Below, in pieces: positions 17,800-27,352 of a stretch of 64,000 nucleotides of DNA. Below the pieces are notes generated by a model. The model worked only from the letters and a program-made list of their open reading frames with translations. It ran no database searches and was not told where the DNA came from. Position 1 is the stretch's first letter. Each line of letters opens with the position of its first letter. The position numbers were made by a program, and so were the translations under genes. Origin of the DNA: Erythrobacter insulae (GTDB lineage Bacteria; Pseudomonadota; Alphaproteobacteria; Sphingomonadales; Sphingomonadaceae); contig NZ_VHJK01000001.1 in the NCBI RefSeq assembly GCF_007004095.1, positions 1 through 64,000 of the forward strand, given 5' to 3'.

Positions 17800-18046
17800 G
17801 TGTGTCCCTCTTAAATTCGGGTTGAAATAACAAAAGTGCCCTAAAGGCCGGTTCGATAGAGCGCAAGTGCCGATCACTCTTGCCCCCGCCCCCGCGTTTT
17901 CAAAAGAGCAGCGATACCCCCGCTGCGCAGCTTCAAATCGCGCTTGCCCGCCTATTTATGCGATGGCGTGGATATCACAAGGGTTTTACGCGCCCCAATC
18001 TCGCGAGATACCCGCATTCTGTAGCGTAAATAATCACGATGCGGAC

Positions 18047-19147
18047 CTATTGGCCGGGCCGCTCGATCGTCTGAGGGCGAAAAGACTCGCCGGGCTGCGA
18101 TGGTTCGGCAGGTTGCACCGGCTGCGTCGGAGGAGTTTGCGGCGGGAATGTTTGCGGCGGGAATGTTTGCGGCGGCGGAAATTGCGCCGGCGGGGCGCTG
18201 TTTGCCGCGGCAAGAAAAGCGGCACGGCGGTTCAGCTGATCTTCTCCGCGTTCCCAATTGTCGACACGGGCCATCGCTTCCAAGGTCATCGGTTTATTGG
18301 GTTCTGCATTCAGAGCGCGCTGATATGTTTCGCGAGCCATGCCGTATTCACCGGCGCGTTCGAAACACAGCGCGACGTTAAACACGACCGACGCCTGTCG
18401 CGGATACTTTTCGTCAAGCGCGCGAAATGCATCGCAGGCGGCATCTTCATTGGATTTCGTCAGCCGGAGAGCTTGTTTGAAAGCATCCCGATCCGGTTCG
18501 CTTAATCCCTTGCGCCGTTCAAGCACGCGGTAATCCGCGCGCAGGTATCGCGGCGCCAATTCATCGCGAACGCGGTCTGAAAACTGCTGAATCAGCACAT
18601 TCGCCATTGCGCCGTGCGAGGGCCGCTCGGCTTCGTCAGTGCAGTACAATGTTGAACTTTTGAGTGTGTCGCGGGCGCTATATAAAACCTCGCCCGATCT
18701 CGCGACCAGCTCGATATCGGGGAAGAATGACATTTCATAGCGGCTGCAATCATAGGCCGTGGTTTTGTACTTGATGCAATTTTCCTCGGCATCTTTTGTC
18801 TCGCAGGTGCGCACCTGTTTCGGATCAACATCAGTCACCGAAGATTGCAAATCGCCTGAGCCTTGAATGACAGCCTCGACGCCCGGCGAACCAAATGCAG
18901 CGACATCAAACCACAGATCGCCATCGACACGAATACGTTCAAGCGCGGTCTTAAGCTCAAAACCAAGCTTCGCCCCCTGCGCCCCGTTCAGGTCATCAAT
19001 CGCGATAATCTGATGCTCTACACCGGCATCGGAAGCGGCAGGCAGGTGGCCTTCGATCTTAAGCGTTTCCGCGTGGACAGCCGCCCCCGTGATCATAGCG
19101 CCTGCCATCGCCAATCCGGCAGTTTTGCGAAAAGCTGTCTGTGTCAA
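18047..19147 (-). CDS. Exported TPR-like protein with a Pro/Gln-rich tail
   Basis: I do not recognise a named family. The best start is the TTG at 19147, which follows AAGGGGGA and opens a signal peptide (LTQTAFRKTAGLAMAGAMIT ... VHA). This gives 366 residues. Residues 30-190 form a beta-rich domain with several Cys residues ('CETKDAEENC', 'YDCSRYEMSF'), possibly disulfide-linked in the periplasm. Residues 220-310 are TPR-like ('VVFNVALCFERAGEYGMARE'). The tail repeats TFPPQ because of a 15-base tandem duplication (18146-18175). Function unknown. It is divergent from the DUF2383 gene. Confidence 0.7.
   Translation of the reverse strand: MTQTAFRKTAGLAMAGAMITGAAVHAETLKIEGHLPAASDAGVEHQIIAIDDLNGAQGAKLGFELKTALERIRVDGDLWFDVAAFGSPGVEAVIQGSGDLQSSVTDVDPKQVRTCETKDAEENCIKYKTTAYDCSRYEMSFFPDIELVARSGEVLYSARDTLKSSTLYCTDEAERPSHGAMANVLIQQFSDRVRDELAPRYLRADYRVLERRKGLSEPDRDAFKQALRLTKSNEDAACDAFRALDEKYPRQASVVFNVALCFERAGEYGMARETYQRALNAEPNKPMTLEAMARVDNWERGEDQLNRRAAFLAAANSAPPAQFPPPQTFPPQTFPPQTPPTQPVQPAEPSQPGESFRPQTIERPGQ
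18146..18175. repeat. 15-base tandem repeat in the Pro/Gln-rich tail
   Basis: Two identical 15-base units (GAATGTTTGCGGCGG) follow each other exactly and encode TFPPQ on the minus strand. A degenerate third unit lies on the left. Length change by slippage would add or remove five residues without shifting frame. Confidence 0.8.
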
Positions 19148-19305
19148 AACGGTCCCCCTTAAGTTTGCAATCACCATGGTATCGCAAATCGCTGCCGACG
19201 GTAAGATGAACCTGCTTGTTCTAGCCTGCTATTTTGCGCCGCAGCAGGGGGCCATGGCGCATCAGAACGGTCCATCGCAGCTCATGCCCGCTTTGGCGAA
19301 CACTC

Positions 19306-19331
19306 GGAACGATCGTGCACGCCTAAGCATT
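19306..19331 (+). promoter_or_regulatory. Possible EcfG-type general-stress promoter of the DUF2383 gene
   Basis: GGAAC (19306-19310), a 17-base spacer and CATT (19328-19331) match the alphaproteobacterial EcfG consensus GGAAC-N16/17-CGTT at eight of nine fixed positions. The predicted transcript start lies about 55 bases before the ATG at 19394. The four-helix DUF2383 product type is often stress-associated, which fits. The match is short, so this is a candidate only. Confidence 0.35.
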
Positions 19332-19393
19332 AAGGTATTGAAAGTGCAGCGCATTTGGCGCGGCGCAAAAGATCAAAACTATCAAGGACACCT

Positions 19394-19840
19394 ATGTCCC
19401 AGAATATTGAAACACTCAAAACACTGACCCAGATCACATACGATTCAGTCGAAGGTTACCGCACAGCAGCGGAAAAATCCGGCAGTTCAGCCATGAAAAA
19501 GGCGTTCGAACAGCGCGCAAACATGCGCAGTCAGACATTGGCCAAATTGAACAACGGCCTGCTGATGCATAAGGAAAAACCAATCGCCAGCGTCAGCCTG
19601 AGCGGATCGGTCCACCAGACATTCCTGAAAATTACCGAGGCAGTCTCAAACGGCGATAAAGCCGTGATTGATCGCGTCGATGAAGGCGAAGAGTTTATCG
19701 CCGAGAACTTTCGCAGGGTGCTGAATGATGACGAGGTGAAGGACATGGACTTGTCCATCCGCACCCTGATCCAGGACACCTATGGCGAAATCAGCAAGGG
19801 CGAACGTTTCGCCAACATGCTGGAGGCACAATTTGCGTAA
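19394..19840 (+). CDS. PA2169-family four-helix-bundle protein (DUF2383)
   Basis: 148 residues, nearly all helix, with ferritin-like spacing of charged residues. Examples are 'LTQITYDSVEGYRTAAEKSG', 'AFEQRANMRSQTLAKL' and 'EGEEFIAENFRRVLNDDEV'. The family is widespread and its function is not established; a ferritin-like or stress role is usually assumed. The ATG at 19394 has AAGGA at good spacing, whereas the earlier frame start at 19355 has none. It stands alone, with a terminator downstream at 19979. Confidence 0.85.
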   Translation: MSQNIETLKTLTQITYDSVEGYRTAAEKSGSSAMKKAFEQRANMRSQTLAKLNNGLLMHKEKPIASVSLSGSVHQTFLKITEAVSNGDKAVIDRVDEGEEFIAENFRRVLNDDEVKDMDLSIRTLIQDTYGEISKGERFANMLEAQFA

Positions 19841-19978
19841 TAAGTCTTGCCGGTCACAACGGGCCGATCATGACGGGATGACGCCCCGAACGGGACGCGT
19901 CAGGGCGTTGAGCGCCCGCCTCTTCTGACAGAAGCGCTGTGCGCTCCGCCCCCTTTCCCGGCGACATGCATCGAACCA

Positions 19979-20021
19979 AAAAAGGCCGCCTTGCAGTTTT
20001 GCAGGGCGGCCTTTTCGTTTT
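19979..20021. terminator. Bidirectional terminator between the DUF2383 gene and aspS
   Basis: A GC-rich stem (AAAGGCCGCC ... GGGCGGCCTTT) around a 13-base loop is flanked by A-runs on the left and T-runs on the right. It can therefore terminate both the plus-strand DUF2383 transcript and the minus-strand aspS transcript, which ends at 20047. Confidence 0.85.
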
Positions 20022-20046
20022 CGTAATGGACCCTGCGCTCCGGCGT

Positions 20047-21837
20047 TTACTGCTCGGTTTCTTTCTTGGGAGGTTCGATTGTGCGCAGGAACAGCTCGCG
20101 CAGCTGCGCTGACTCTGCCTTGCTCGGCGCGCTCATCATCAAATCTTCGCCCTTCTGGTTCATCGGGAAAGCAATCACTTCGCGGATCGCCTCTTCGCCC
20201 GCCAGCAGCATCACGATCCGGTCAATACCCGGAGCCGATCCGCCATGCGGCGGCGCGCCCAGTTTGAAGGCTTCGATCATGCCGCCAAATTCACGGTCGA
20301 CGTCTTCCTTGCTGTATCCGGCGAGCTCAAACGCTTTGTACATGATATCCGGACGGTGGTTCCGGATGGCGCCGGATGACAGCTCATAGCCGTTACAGAC
20401 AATGTCGTACTGCCACGCCTTGATCTCCAGCGGGTCCATATTTTCCAACGCGTCCATCTCGCCCTGCGGCATGGAGAACGGGTTGTGTGAAAAATCGACC
20501 TTCTTGTTGTCTTCGTCCCACTCATACATCGGGAAATCGACGATCCAGCAGAATTTGAAGCAATTCTGCTCGATCAGCTCAAGCTGCTCGGCGATCTGGG
20601 TGCGCGCTGCGCCAGCCAGTTTCGCGGCATCCTTTTCCTTACCAGCGGCAAAGAACAATCCATCATCAGGGCCAAGGCCCAGCTCATCATACAGATCCGC
20701 CATCAGATCGGGACCGTGGTTCTTGGCAATCGGACCGCCGAACTCGCCGCCTTTACGCGTGACATAACCGAGCCCTGCAAAACCTTCGCTGCGCGCCCAA
20801 TTGTTCATGTCATCGAAGAACTTGCGGCTTTTCTCGTTGGTTTTGGGCGCAGGGATCACACGAACCACGCCGCCGCCGCCAACGATTTTCTCAAACAGGC
20901 CAAAACCCGATTTTTCAAAGTGGCTGGTGACATCGCTGACGATCAGCGGGTTACGCAGATCCGGTTTATCCGTGCCATATTTCATCATCGCTTCGGCATA
21001 GGGGATGCGCGGAAAGCTGCCCGACGGGGTTACGCTGTAACCGCCCGAAAATTCCTCAAACGTGCCGGCAAGCACCGGCTCAAGCGCCTGAAACACGTCT
21101 TCCTGTGTGACAAAGCTCATTTCAAAATCGAGCTGGTAGAATTCGAGGCTGCGATCGGCGCGCAAATCTTCATCGCGGAAACACGGCGCAATCTGGAAAT
21201 ACCGGTCAAACCCGGACACCATCAGCATCTGTTTGAACATCTGCGGCGCCTGAGGCAGCGCGTAAAAATTGCCCGGATGCATACGGGACGGCACAAGGAA
21301 ATCACGCGCGCCCTCTGGCGAAGACGCGGTCAGAATAGGCGTTTGAAACTCGGTAAAGCCCTGCCCGGTCATCCGGTTACGCAGCGACGAAATTACCTTT
21401 GACCGCAGCACGATGTTGCGGTGCATGGTTTCACGCCGCAGGTCGAGGAAACGGTATTTAAGCCGGATTTCCTCGGGATATTCCTGCTCGCCTGCGACCG
21501 GCATCGGCAATTCTGCGGCTGCGCTTTGAACGGTGATCGAACGAACGAACACTTCAATCTCGCCAGTGGGCAGATCTTTGTTCACGGTTTCGGGCGTGCG
21601 CGCTTTCACATCGCCATCAATCGTCACCACAGATTCGGCACGCAACCGTTCAAACACAGCCAAAGCGGGCGAATCTTCATCCGCGACCAGCTGAGTGATT
21701 CCGTAATGATCGCGCAAATCGACGAACAAAACGCCGCCATGATCGCGTTTACGATGAACCCAACCCGACAAACGGATCGATTCTCCGACATTTTCAGCGG
21801 AAAGCTGTGCGCAAGTGTGTGTGCGATAAGCGTGCAT
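20047..21837 (-). CDS. aspS: Aspartyl-tRNA synthetase, probably non-discriminating
   Basis: 596 residues, the bacterial class II AspRS length, with an N-terminal OB-fold, catalytic core and GAD insertion. Motif 2 is seen in '[11 protein letters not shown]' and motif 3 in '[16 protein letters not shown]'. At the position where E. coli AspRS has Leu30, this protein has His33 ('[11 protein letters not shown]'). From established work, His there goes with relaxed enzymes that also charge tRNA-Asn, which GatCAB then amidates. That is an inference from one residue. The gene is divergent from rnd and ends before a bidirectional terminator. Confidence 0.97.
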   Translation of the reverse strand: MHAYRTHTCAQLSAENVGESIRLSGWVHRKRDHGGVLFVDLRDHYGITQLVADEDSPALAVFERLRAESVVTIDGDVKARTPETVNKDLPTGEIEVFVRSITVQSAAAELPMPVAGEQEYPEEIRLKYRFLDLRRETMHRNIVLRSKVISSLRNRMTGQGFTEFQTPILTASSPEGARDFLVPSRMHPGNFYALPQAPQMFKQMLMVSGFDRYFQIAPCFRDEDLRADRSLEFYQLDFEMSFVTQEDVFQALEPVLAGTFEEFSGGYSVTPSGSFPRIPYAEAMMKYGTDKPDLRNPLIVSDVTSHFEKSGFGLFEKIVGGGGVVRVIPAPKTNEKSRKFFDDMNNWARSEGFAGLGYVTRKGGEFGGPIAKNHGPDLMADLYDELGLGPDDGLFFAAGKEKDAAKLAGAARTQIAEQLELIEQNCFKFCWIVDFPMYEWDEDNKKVDFSHNPFSMPQGEMDALENMDPLEIKAWQYDIVCNGYELSSGAIRNHRPDIMYKAFELAGYSKEDVDREFGGMIEAFKLGAPPHGGSAPGIDRIVMLLAGEEAIREVIAFPMNQKGEDLMMSAPSKAESAQLRELFLRTIEPPKKETEQ

Positions 21838-22037
21838 CTAAACTCTTGTCCTGTTTAAGCGTATGGCCCAAAGGACCACGGCGCGAGCGCGCCTGCTATT
21901 AAGTGGGGCTTTATATGCCCTGTTTATGGGCGCGCTAACAGGGCAAGACCTGCACTTTGTCAAGTGAAGCGTCTGGTCAAACAGGCCACTGGGAAGGGAC
22001 CCGAGAGCGGCACTCCGCTCAAAAAGATACAAATGCT

Positions 22038-23240
22038 ATGAAAATACATGATCTGATTACCACCACCGAAGCTCTCACCGATCTGTGCGAGCGCCTCTCA
22101 AAATCCGAATTCGTCGCTGTGGACACAGAGTTCATGCGCGAGAATACCTATTGGCCGGAACTCTGCCTGGTGCAGATCGCCAATACAGAAGAAGCCGCCG
22201 CGATCGATCCGCTGGCGAGTGGCATCGACCTGACCCCGCTGCTCAATCTGATGTGCGAGAATGACGAGGTCCTGAAAGTCTTTCATGCCGGCGGTCAGGA
22301 TGTCGAGATTATCGTCAACCTCACGGGCAAGACACCCTATCCCATATTCGACACGCAGATCTCGATGATGGCGGTGAGCCAGTCCGAACAGATCGGCTAT
22401 GCCAATCTGGTTGAAACGTGGCTTGGCATTACCGTTGATAAAGGCGCGCGGTTTACCGATTGGAGCCGCCGCCCGCTGACCGAACGCCAGATCGAATATG
22501 CGATTGGCGATGTGACGCACCTTTCTGTGATCTTTCCAAAGATCCTGCAAAAACTGATCAAGACCGAGCGCGGCAACTGGCTCAACGCGGAGATGGAAAA
22601 ATTGGCCGATGCGAGCAATTACATCATCGATCCGGACAATTCCTGGAAACGGATCCGCTCACCGGGGCGCAATCCCACCGTTCTGGGCCGGTTGAAAGCG
22701 CTGGCGGCATGGCGCGAAGGCGAAGCGCAGCACAAAAATATTCCGCGCGGCCGGATCATGCGCGATGAAACACTGGCTGACATTGCCAGCCACCCGCCCA
22801 AGAAACAGGCGGATCTGGGCAAGGTTCGCGGGCTTTCCGCGGCTTGGAAAGACAACGATATCGGCAAACGCATGATGAAAGTCATCGCCGAGGCAGAACC
22901 TTTGCCGAAAGAGGAAATGCCTCTGAAAATGAAGCGCGGCGCGCCATTGGGAAAAGAAGGCGCGCTGGTCGCCGATCTGCTAAAATTGCTGCTTAAAATC
23001 CGCGCCCGCGAAATTGACGTGGCACCGCGCCTGCTTACCCGGGCAGACGAGATGGAAGCCCTTGCCGCAGGCGTACGCGAGCTGAAAGTTCTCGAAGGCT
23101 GGCGCTATGACGTGTTCGGCAAGGATGCGTTGGAACTGGTCGAAGGAAAGCTCGCTTTTGCGGTGCAAGACGGCAAGCTGAAAATGACGCATATCGATGA
23201 TATGCAAGCCAGCATGGAAGAAGCGCTGGCGGCAGAGTAG
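22038..23240 (+). CDS. rnd: Ribonuclease D
   Basis: 400 residues. The DEDD exonuclease motifs are complete: Asp29 and Glu31 in VDTEF, Asp88 in 'FHAGGQDVEII', and Tyr154 with Asp158 in 'YAIGDVTHL'. An HRDC domain follows from about residue 200 ('LAAWREGEAQHKNIPRGRIM'). RNase D trims 3' ends of tRNA precursors and other stable RNAs. The start ATG 22038 opens the conserved N terminus; an upstream in-frame extension of 27 codons is not conserved-looking. oxyR follows 9 bases downstream, which suggests an operon. Confidence 0.95.
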   Translation: MKIHDLITTTEALTDLCERLSKSEFVAVDTEFMRENTYWPELCLVQIANTEEAAAIDPLASGIDLTPLLNLMCENDEVLKVFHAGGQDVEIIVNLTGKTPYPIFDTQISMMAVSQSEQIGYANLVETWLGITVDKGARFTDWSRRPLTERQIEYAIGDVTHLSVIFPKILQKLIKTERGNWLNAEMEKLADASNYIIDPDNSWKRIRSPGRNPTVLGRLKALAAWREGEAQHKNIPRGRIMRDETLADIASHPPKKQADLGKVRGLSAAWKDNDIGKRMMKVIAEAEPLPKEEMPLKMKRGAPLGKEGALVADLLKLLLKIRAREIDVAPRLLTRADEMEALAAGVRELKVLEGWRYDVFGKDALELVEGKLAFAVQDGKLKMTHIDDMQASMEEALAAE

Positions 23241-23249
23241 CGCAAACCG

Positions 23250-24146
23250 ATGTCGACCTACCTTCCCACCATCAAACAGCTGCAATATCTGGTCGCGCTG
23301 CATGAACACGGCCATTTCGGCCGCGCGGCCGATGCCAGTTTTGTGTCACAATCGACACTGTCCGCGGGCATCCGCGAGCTGGAATCGCTGCTCGGTGTGA
23401 CTTTGGTGGAGCGCAGCCGGCGCGTGGTGCGTTTCACCTCGCTTGGCGAGCAGGTTGTGACCAAAGCGAACAAGCTTCTGCGCGAGGCGGAGGAGCTGTC
23501 CGATTTGGTGCAGGCGGCAGGAAAGCCGCTTTCGGGCCAGCTGCGGATGAGTGTGATCCCGACGATAGCGCCGTTCATGATCCCGCGCCTGCTGCCACGG
23601 CTGAGAAAAGAACGCCCCGATCTGCAATTGATGCTGCACGAAGAAACGAGCCACGATGCGCTCGATTCGCTTCAGCATGGCCGGGTCGATTGCGTGCTGC
23701 TCGCGCTGCCATTCGATACAGGCGAGATCGCGTTAGAGCATATTTCAGACGACAGGTTGTTTGTCGCGTTTCCCAAAGACGATCCGCGCGATCCTCCGGC
23801 GACCATCCCGCCTGACATGATCGACCAAGGGCGGTTATTGCTGCTCGAAGACGGGCACTGCATGCGCGATCATGCGCTGGCAGCCTGCAACCGCAGCGAA
23901 TTGCGAGCCAGCGCCAGCATGATCGGCACCAGCCTGCACACACTCGTTCAGATGGTCGATCACGATCTCGGGCTTACCATGCTTCCTGAAATGGCGATTG
24001 ATGCCGGAATCCTGAACGGCACCGATGTTGTGGCCCGCCCGGTCGAAAGCGAGACTGCAAAGCGTGAAATCGCGCTGGCATGGCGGAAAAACTCCCCGCG
24101 AGAGGCCGATTTCAAACTGCTCGCTGAGGAATTGAGAGCGGAGTAA
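23250..24146 (+). CDS. oxyR: OxyR-type LysR regulator of the peroxide response
   Basis: 298 residues with an N-terminal winged helix-turn-helix ('YLVALHEHGHFGRAADASFV', 'SQSTLSAGIRELE') and a LysR effector domain. Two cysteines, Cys204 and Cys213, lie in 'EDGHCMRDHALAAC'. Their 9-residue spacing and context equal the peroxide-sensing disulfide pair of E. coli OxyR (Cys199/Cys208). That makes a true OxyR more likely than a generic LysR regulator. It is 9 bases downstream of rnd on the same strand. No catalase or peroxidase gene is nearby, so its targets lie elsewhere. Confidence 0.9.
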   Translation: MSTYLPTIKQLQYLVALHEHGHFGRAADASFVSQSTLSAGIRELESLLGVTLVERSRRVVRFTSLGEQVVTKANKLLREAEELSDLVQAAGKPLSGQLRMSVIPTIAPFMIPRLLPRLRKERPDLQLMLHEETSHDALDSLQHGRVDCVLLALPFDTGEIALEHISDDRLFVAFPKDDPRDPPATIPPDMIDQGRLLLLEDGHCMRDHALAACNRSELRASASMIGTSLHTLVQMVDHDLGLTMLPEMAIDAGILNGTDVVARPVESETAKREIALAWRKNSPREADFKLLAEELRAE

Positions 24147-24188
24147 GGCTTTGTCGCGCCGCTGTTTTCGGGCATAGGTCGCGATAAT

Positions 24189-25181
24189 ATGGATGAACCG
24201 GCAGAGCTTCCCAAAACGGCATATAGCGGCTTTTTGCTGGCTATGCTTGCAACTGTGCTCTGCGCCTTCGCCTACCTTGTCTATGGACCGGGTCTGGAAA
24301 ACGGATTTGCGGGTTTCGGCGCATTGTTTGCGATTCCTTTTGCCATCGGTGCGCTGATTGGCGGGCTGGGTTGGGCCTCTTACAACACGATCGGGTGCCT
24401 GATCGCGCCAGTGGCGCTGTTCGCGATACTATTTCCGCTCGTCTATTTTGGCGTCGGCGAGGGACTCGTTTGCATAATGATGGTGCTGCCGTTCTGGCTC
24501 GCCGGCGGGATCGGAGGCGCGCTTGCGGCTCTCCTGATCAAAATTCGGCGCGAAGAGGCCGAACAGGCCGAACAGGCCGCAGATGGAGGTACGCGGCTGA
24601 AAGTTTCCGCTGCGCTTTTGATCCCGTTCGCCGTCATCTTTGCCGAGGAGATGGCCCCGCCCCAATGGCAGACACGCAGCGTCAGCCGCTCTGTCACAAT
24701 TCAAGCGAGCGCGGACACGGTTTGGTCGATGCTGATCGCGGTGCCTGACATTGCCGACACCGAAGGCACGGCAACTTTCGCTCATGATCTGATCGGGATA
24801 CCCCGCCCCAGCGATGCCGCCCTCGTCAAACGCGGCGACACTCTGGTGCGCGAGGCGGAATGGGGGCCGGACATCCGGTTCGAAGAACATGTCGACGATA
24901 TCGTTTCTGGGAAGCGGATTGCGTGGACGTTTGTATTCCCGGACGGGTCTGTGCAGGCGCATACTGACAAGCATATCGACCCCGATGGCCCCATCCTGAA
25001 AATCGCGCGGGGCGGATACACTTTAACCCAAACTGGCCCGAACGAAGTCACGTTGAACCTGACAACCAGTTACCAGATGCGCACTCGGCTGGGATGGTAT
25101 TTCGAATTGTGGGGGGAGGTGCTGCTGGGCGATGTGCAAGGCAATGTGCTGGCCGTGATCAAGACGCGGGCTGAGGCGTAA
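24189..25181 (+). CDS. Membrane protein with a C-terminal SRPBCC lipid-binding-type domain
   Basis: 330 residues. The first 120 contain about four hydrophobic helices ('GFLLAMLATVLCAFAYLVYG', 'GLVCIMMVLPFWLAGGIGGA'). A charged linker ('IRREEAEQAEQAADGG') and one more hydrophobic stretch follow. From residue 165 on there is a START/SRPBCC-type domain ('VSRSVTIQASADTVWSMLIA' and 'RFEEHVDDIVSGKRIAWTF'). Such domains form a deep hydrophobic pocket. The arrangement suggests a membrane-tethered binding domain; the ligand is unknown. It is convergent with pgsA. Confidence 0.7.
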   Translation: MDEPAELPKTAYSGFLLAMLATVLCAFAYLVYGPGLENGFAGFGALFAIPFAIGALIGGLGWASYNTIGCLIAPVALFAILFPLVYFGVGEGLVCIMMVLPFWLAGGIGGALAALLIKIRREEAEQAEQAADGGTRLKVSAALLIPFAVIFAEEMAPPQWQTRSVSRSVTIQASADTVWSMLIAVPDIADTEGTATFAHDLIGIPRPSDAALVKRGDTLVREAEWGPDIRFEEHVDDIVSGKRIAWTFVFPDGSVQAHTDKHIDPDGPILKIARGGYTLTQTGPNEVTLNLTTSYQMRTRLGWYFELWGEVLLGDVQGNVLAVIKTRAEA

Positions 25182-25208
25182 TTATTCCTCACCGCGCGAA
25201 CACAGCGA

Positions 25209-25817
25209 TCAATCCATATGCTTCAAACCGACCCGCAGGTAATCCCAGCCGGTGATTACAGTCAGCACCGCCGCCGCCCATAGGCTGCCCAGCCCGATAA
25301 TGTGAATATAGCTTTCCGCGATGCTTGTGCACGGCTCACCCAGTGATTGGCATGGTTGGCCGTGAACAGCCCCGCCAAGGATAAGCGCGCCGAGCGCCAT
25401 CAGCTGAAACGTGGTTTTCCATTTGGCCAGCGCAGACACCGGCACCGAAACCTGCAAACCGCCCAGAAATTCACGCAGGCCCGACACCGCAATTTCGCGA
25501 ATCAGAATCACCAGACCGGCAATCACGTGCATATCGCCAACATAGGGCCCGCGCAGATATCCTTGTGCGGTGAGGATCAACAGCACGGTTGCCACCATGA
25601 TTTTATCCGCAATCGGATCGAGGAAGATACCGAGTTTCGACACCGTCCCCTGAGCGCGGGCGAGATATCCGTCAAAAAAATCGGTGATCGCGATCAGCGC
25701 ATACAGGCCGAATCCGATCGCATATCCCAGCCGCCATTCCGGCCACCACAGGAAAAATGCCAGCAATGGCAGGGCGAAAATACGCGAAAGCGTAAGGATG
25801 TTGGGTAAGGTCAACAT
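25209..25817 (-). CDS. pgsA: CDP-diacylglycerol-glycerol-3-phosphate 3-phosphatidyltransferase
   Basis: 202 residues from the ATG at 25817, which opens the usual 'MLTLPNILTLSRI' start; the longer frame upstream is not family-like. The CDP-alcohol phosphotransferase motif is complete in 'DFFDGYLARAQG' plus 'GIFLDPIADK'. Four to six membrane helices follow. The enzyme makes phosphatidylglycerol phosphate, the committed step to phosphatidylglycerol and cardiolipin. The gene is divergent from the MFS carrier at 25943, leaving about 125 bases for both promoters. Confidence 0.95.
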   Translation of the reverse strand: MLTLPNILTLSRIFALPLLAFFLWWPEWRLGYAIGFGLYALIAITDFFDGYLARAQGTVSKLGIFLDPIADKIMVATVLLILTAQGYLRGPYVGDMHVIAGLVILIREIAVSGLREFLGGLQVSVPVSALAKWKTTFQLMALGALILGGAVHGQPCQSLGEPCTSIAESYIHIIGLGSLWAAAVLTVITGWDYLRVGLKHMD

Positions 25818-25942
25818 ATGTTGCAAAGCCCTAGCGTCACTTTTTCCCGCGCAAAAGTCACCTTTCGCGTTTGTGAACGCTCTTGTGAAAGAACACGTAA
25901 CGTCTATCTGGGAAAACAGAGGAGCATTTCCGACCCATTTGT

Positions 25943-27340
25943 ATGACCACATCGACGCGCCTCTTAACCCGCAAACGCTTTATGCCTTTGATGGTCACGC
26001 AGTTTTTCAATGCGTTTAACGACAATCTTTACAAGACCGCCTTGGTCCTGTTCGTCGTTTACTCTGTCTATAACGATGAGAAACAAGAGGCATTTTTTAG
26101 CGGCATAGCATCGCTATTGTTTATCCTGCCATTCGTGCTGTTTTCGGCGCTTGCCGGGCAACTGGCCGATACGCATGACAAGGCAGCGATCATTCGCCGG
26201 GTAAAATTGTGCGAAATCGGCTGGGCCAGCCTTGGCGCGATCGGGTTGTTTATGGCGTGGCAGGGCATCGCCGTGCACACTTTCGCCATCCCGCTGCTTT
26301 TGGGCGTGGTCTTTCTGGCTGCCGTGCAATCCGCGTTTCTCGGCCCGATCAAATACGCGATCCTTCCGCAGCACCTTAAAAAAGACGAAGTGCTGCCCGG
26401 AACCGGGCTAGTGGAGGCAGGAACCTATATCGCGATCCTTACCGGTACGATCCTGGCCGGGTTCATGATCGACGCGATCGAATATGTCATTGGCCTCATC
26501 ATCCTGACCGCAATCGCGGGATACTTCGTCAGCCGCTGGGTTCCGGATGCCCCGCCTCAGGGCAACCATGAACTGCATTTCCCGCTGCTCGAACCGTATG
26601 CCGAAAAAGTGCGCAATCCGGTTCTGCGCTGGCTCGGATACGCACCGGTCGCCATCGCCGATCAAATTGTGATGAGCTGGAAACTGGTAAAGAAAACGCG
26701 CGACAATCGCGAAATCTGGTTCGCCATTATCGCGATCAGCTTTTTCTGGACGATCGGCGCGGTCCTGTTCATTCAATTCCCGCCTCTCGCCAAAAACCAA
26801 TTGCTCGCCACACCCGAAGTCGCGAGCCTGTTTCTGGTGATCTTTTCCGTCGGCATTGCGGTGGGTTCGGTTGCGATCAACGCTTTGTTGAAAGGCGAGG
26901 TGTCCGCCCGATACGCGCCAATTTGCGTCGTGATCATGGGCTTTTTCCTGATCGGGTTCTATTTCGTATCGCGCGCATGGATCCCGAATGAAGCGGGCGA
27001 ATTGCTGCCCATTCAATTGTGGATACTCGAACCGCTGGCAATCCCGCTTTCGCTGATCCTGTTGGGCATTTCGACAGCGGGCGGGATGTTTGTGGTGCCG
27101 CTTTATGCGTTTCTTACCACGCGCTGCGCACCGGACGCCGCATCGCGGACAATCGCGGCGAACAATATCGTCAATTCTTTGGCGATGGTGATCGGATCTG
27201 CGGTGGCCATTGGCATGACAGCACTGGGCATACCGGTTGCCGAACAATTGCTGCTGGCTGCGGGAATGACCGTGGTGTCGGCATGGCTGGGAAAAAAACT
27301 GCACGCCGCCGAAATCGCCGCCGCGCCAGCTTTTTCCTAA
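25943..27340 (+). CDS. MFS transporter resembling the lysophospholipid carrier LplT
   Basis: 465 residues with about 12 membrane helices. The first segment, 'FMPLMVTQFFNAFNDNLYKT', and the later 'FLAAVQSAFLGPIKYAILPQ' and 'GLVEAGTYIAIL' are typical of the LplT-like MFS group. In Gram-negative bacteria LplT flips lysophospholipids inward for re-acylation, often fused to or beside the acyltransferase Aas. No acyltransferase is fused here: the protein stops after the carrier domain. Its position back-to-back with pgsA fits a phospholipid role. Confidence 0.75.
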   Translation: MTTSTRLLTRKRFMPLMVTQFFNAFNDNLYKTALVLFVVYSVYNDEKQEAFFSGIASLLFILPFVLFSALAGQLADTHDKAAIIRRVKLCEIGWASLGAIGLFMAWQGIAVHTFAIPLLLGVVFLAAVQSAFLGPIKYAILPQHLKKDEVLPGTGLVEAGTYIAILTGTILAGFMIDAIEYVIGLIILTAIAGYFVSRWVPDAPPQGNHELHFPLLEPYAEKVRNPVLRWLGYAPVAIADQIVMSWKLVKKTRDNREIWFAIIAISFFWTIGAVLFIQFPPLAKNQLLATPEVASLFLVIFSVGIAVGSVAINALLKGEVSARYAPICVVIMGFFLIGFYFVSRAWIPNEAGELLPIQLWILEPLAIPLSLILLGISTAGGMFVVPLYAFLTTRCAPDAASRTIAANNIVNSLAMVIGSAVAIGMTALGIPVAEQLLLAAGMTVVSAWLGKKLHAAEIAAAPAFS

Positions 27341-27352
27341 CCGGAAACAGCT

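Noticed and set aside
17867..18505. Open frame on the plus strand opposite the Pro/Gln-rich TPR gene, with repeated LRRECLRRE
   Set aside because: The apparent repeat is the antisense reading of the 15-base TFPPQ tandem repeat.
20716..21402. 228-codon plus-strand frame opposite aspS
   Set aside because: Antisense to the AspRS catalytic core; no independent support.
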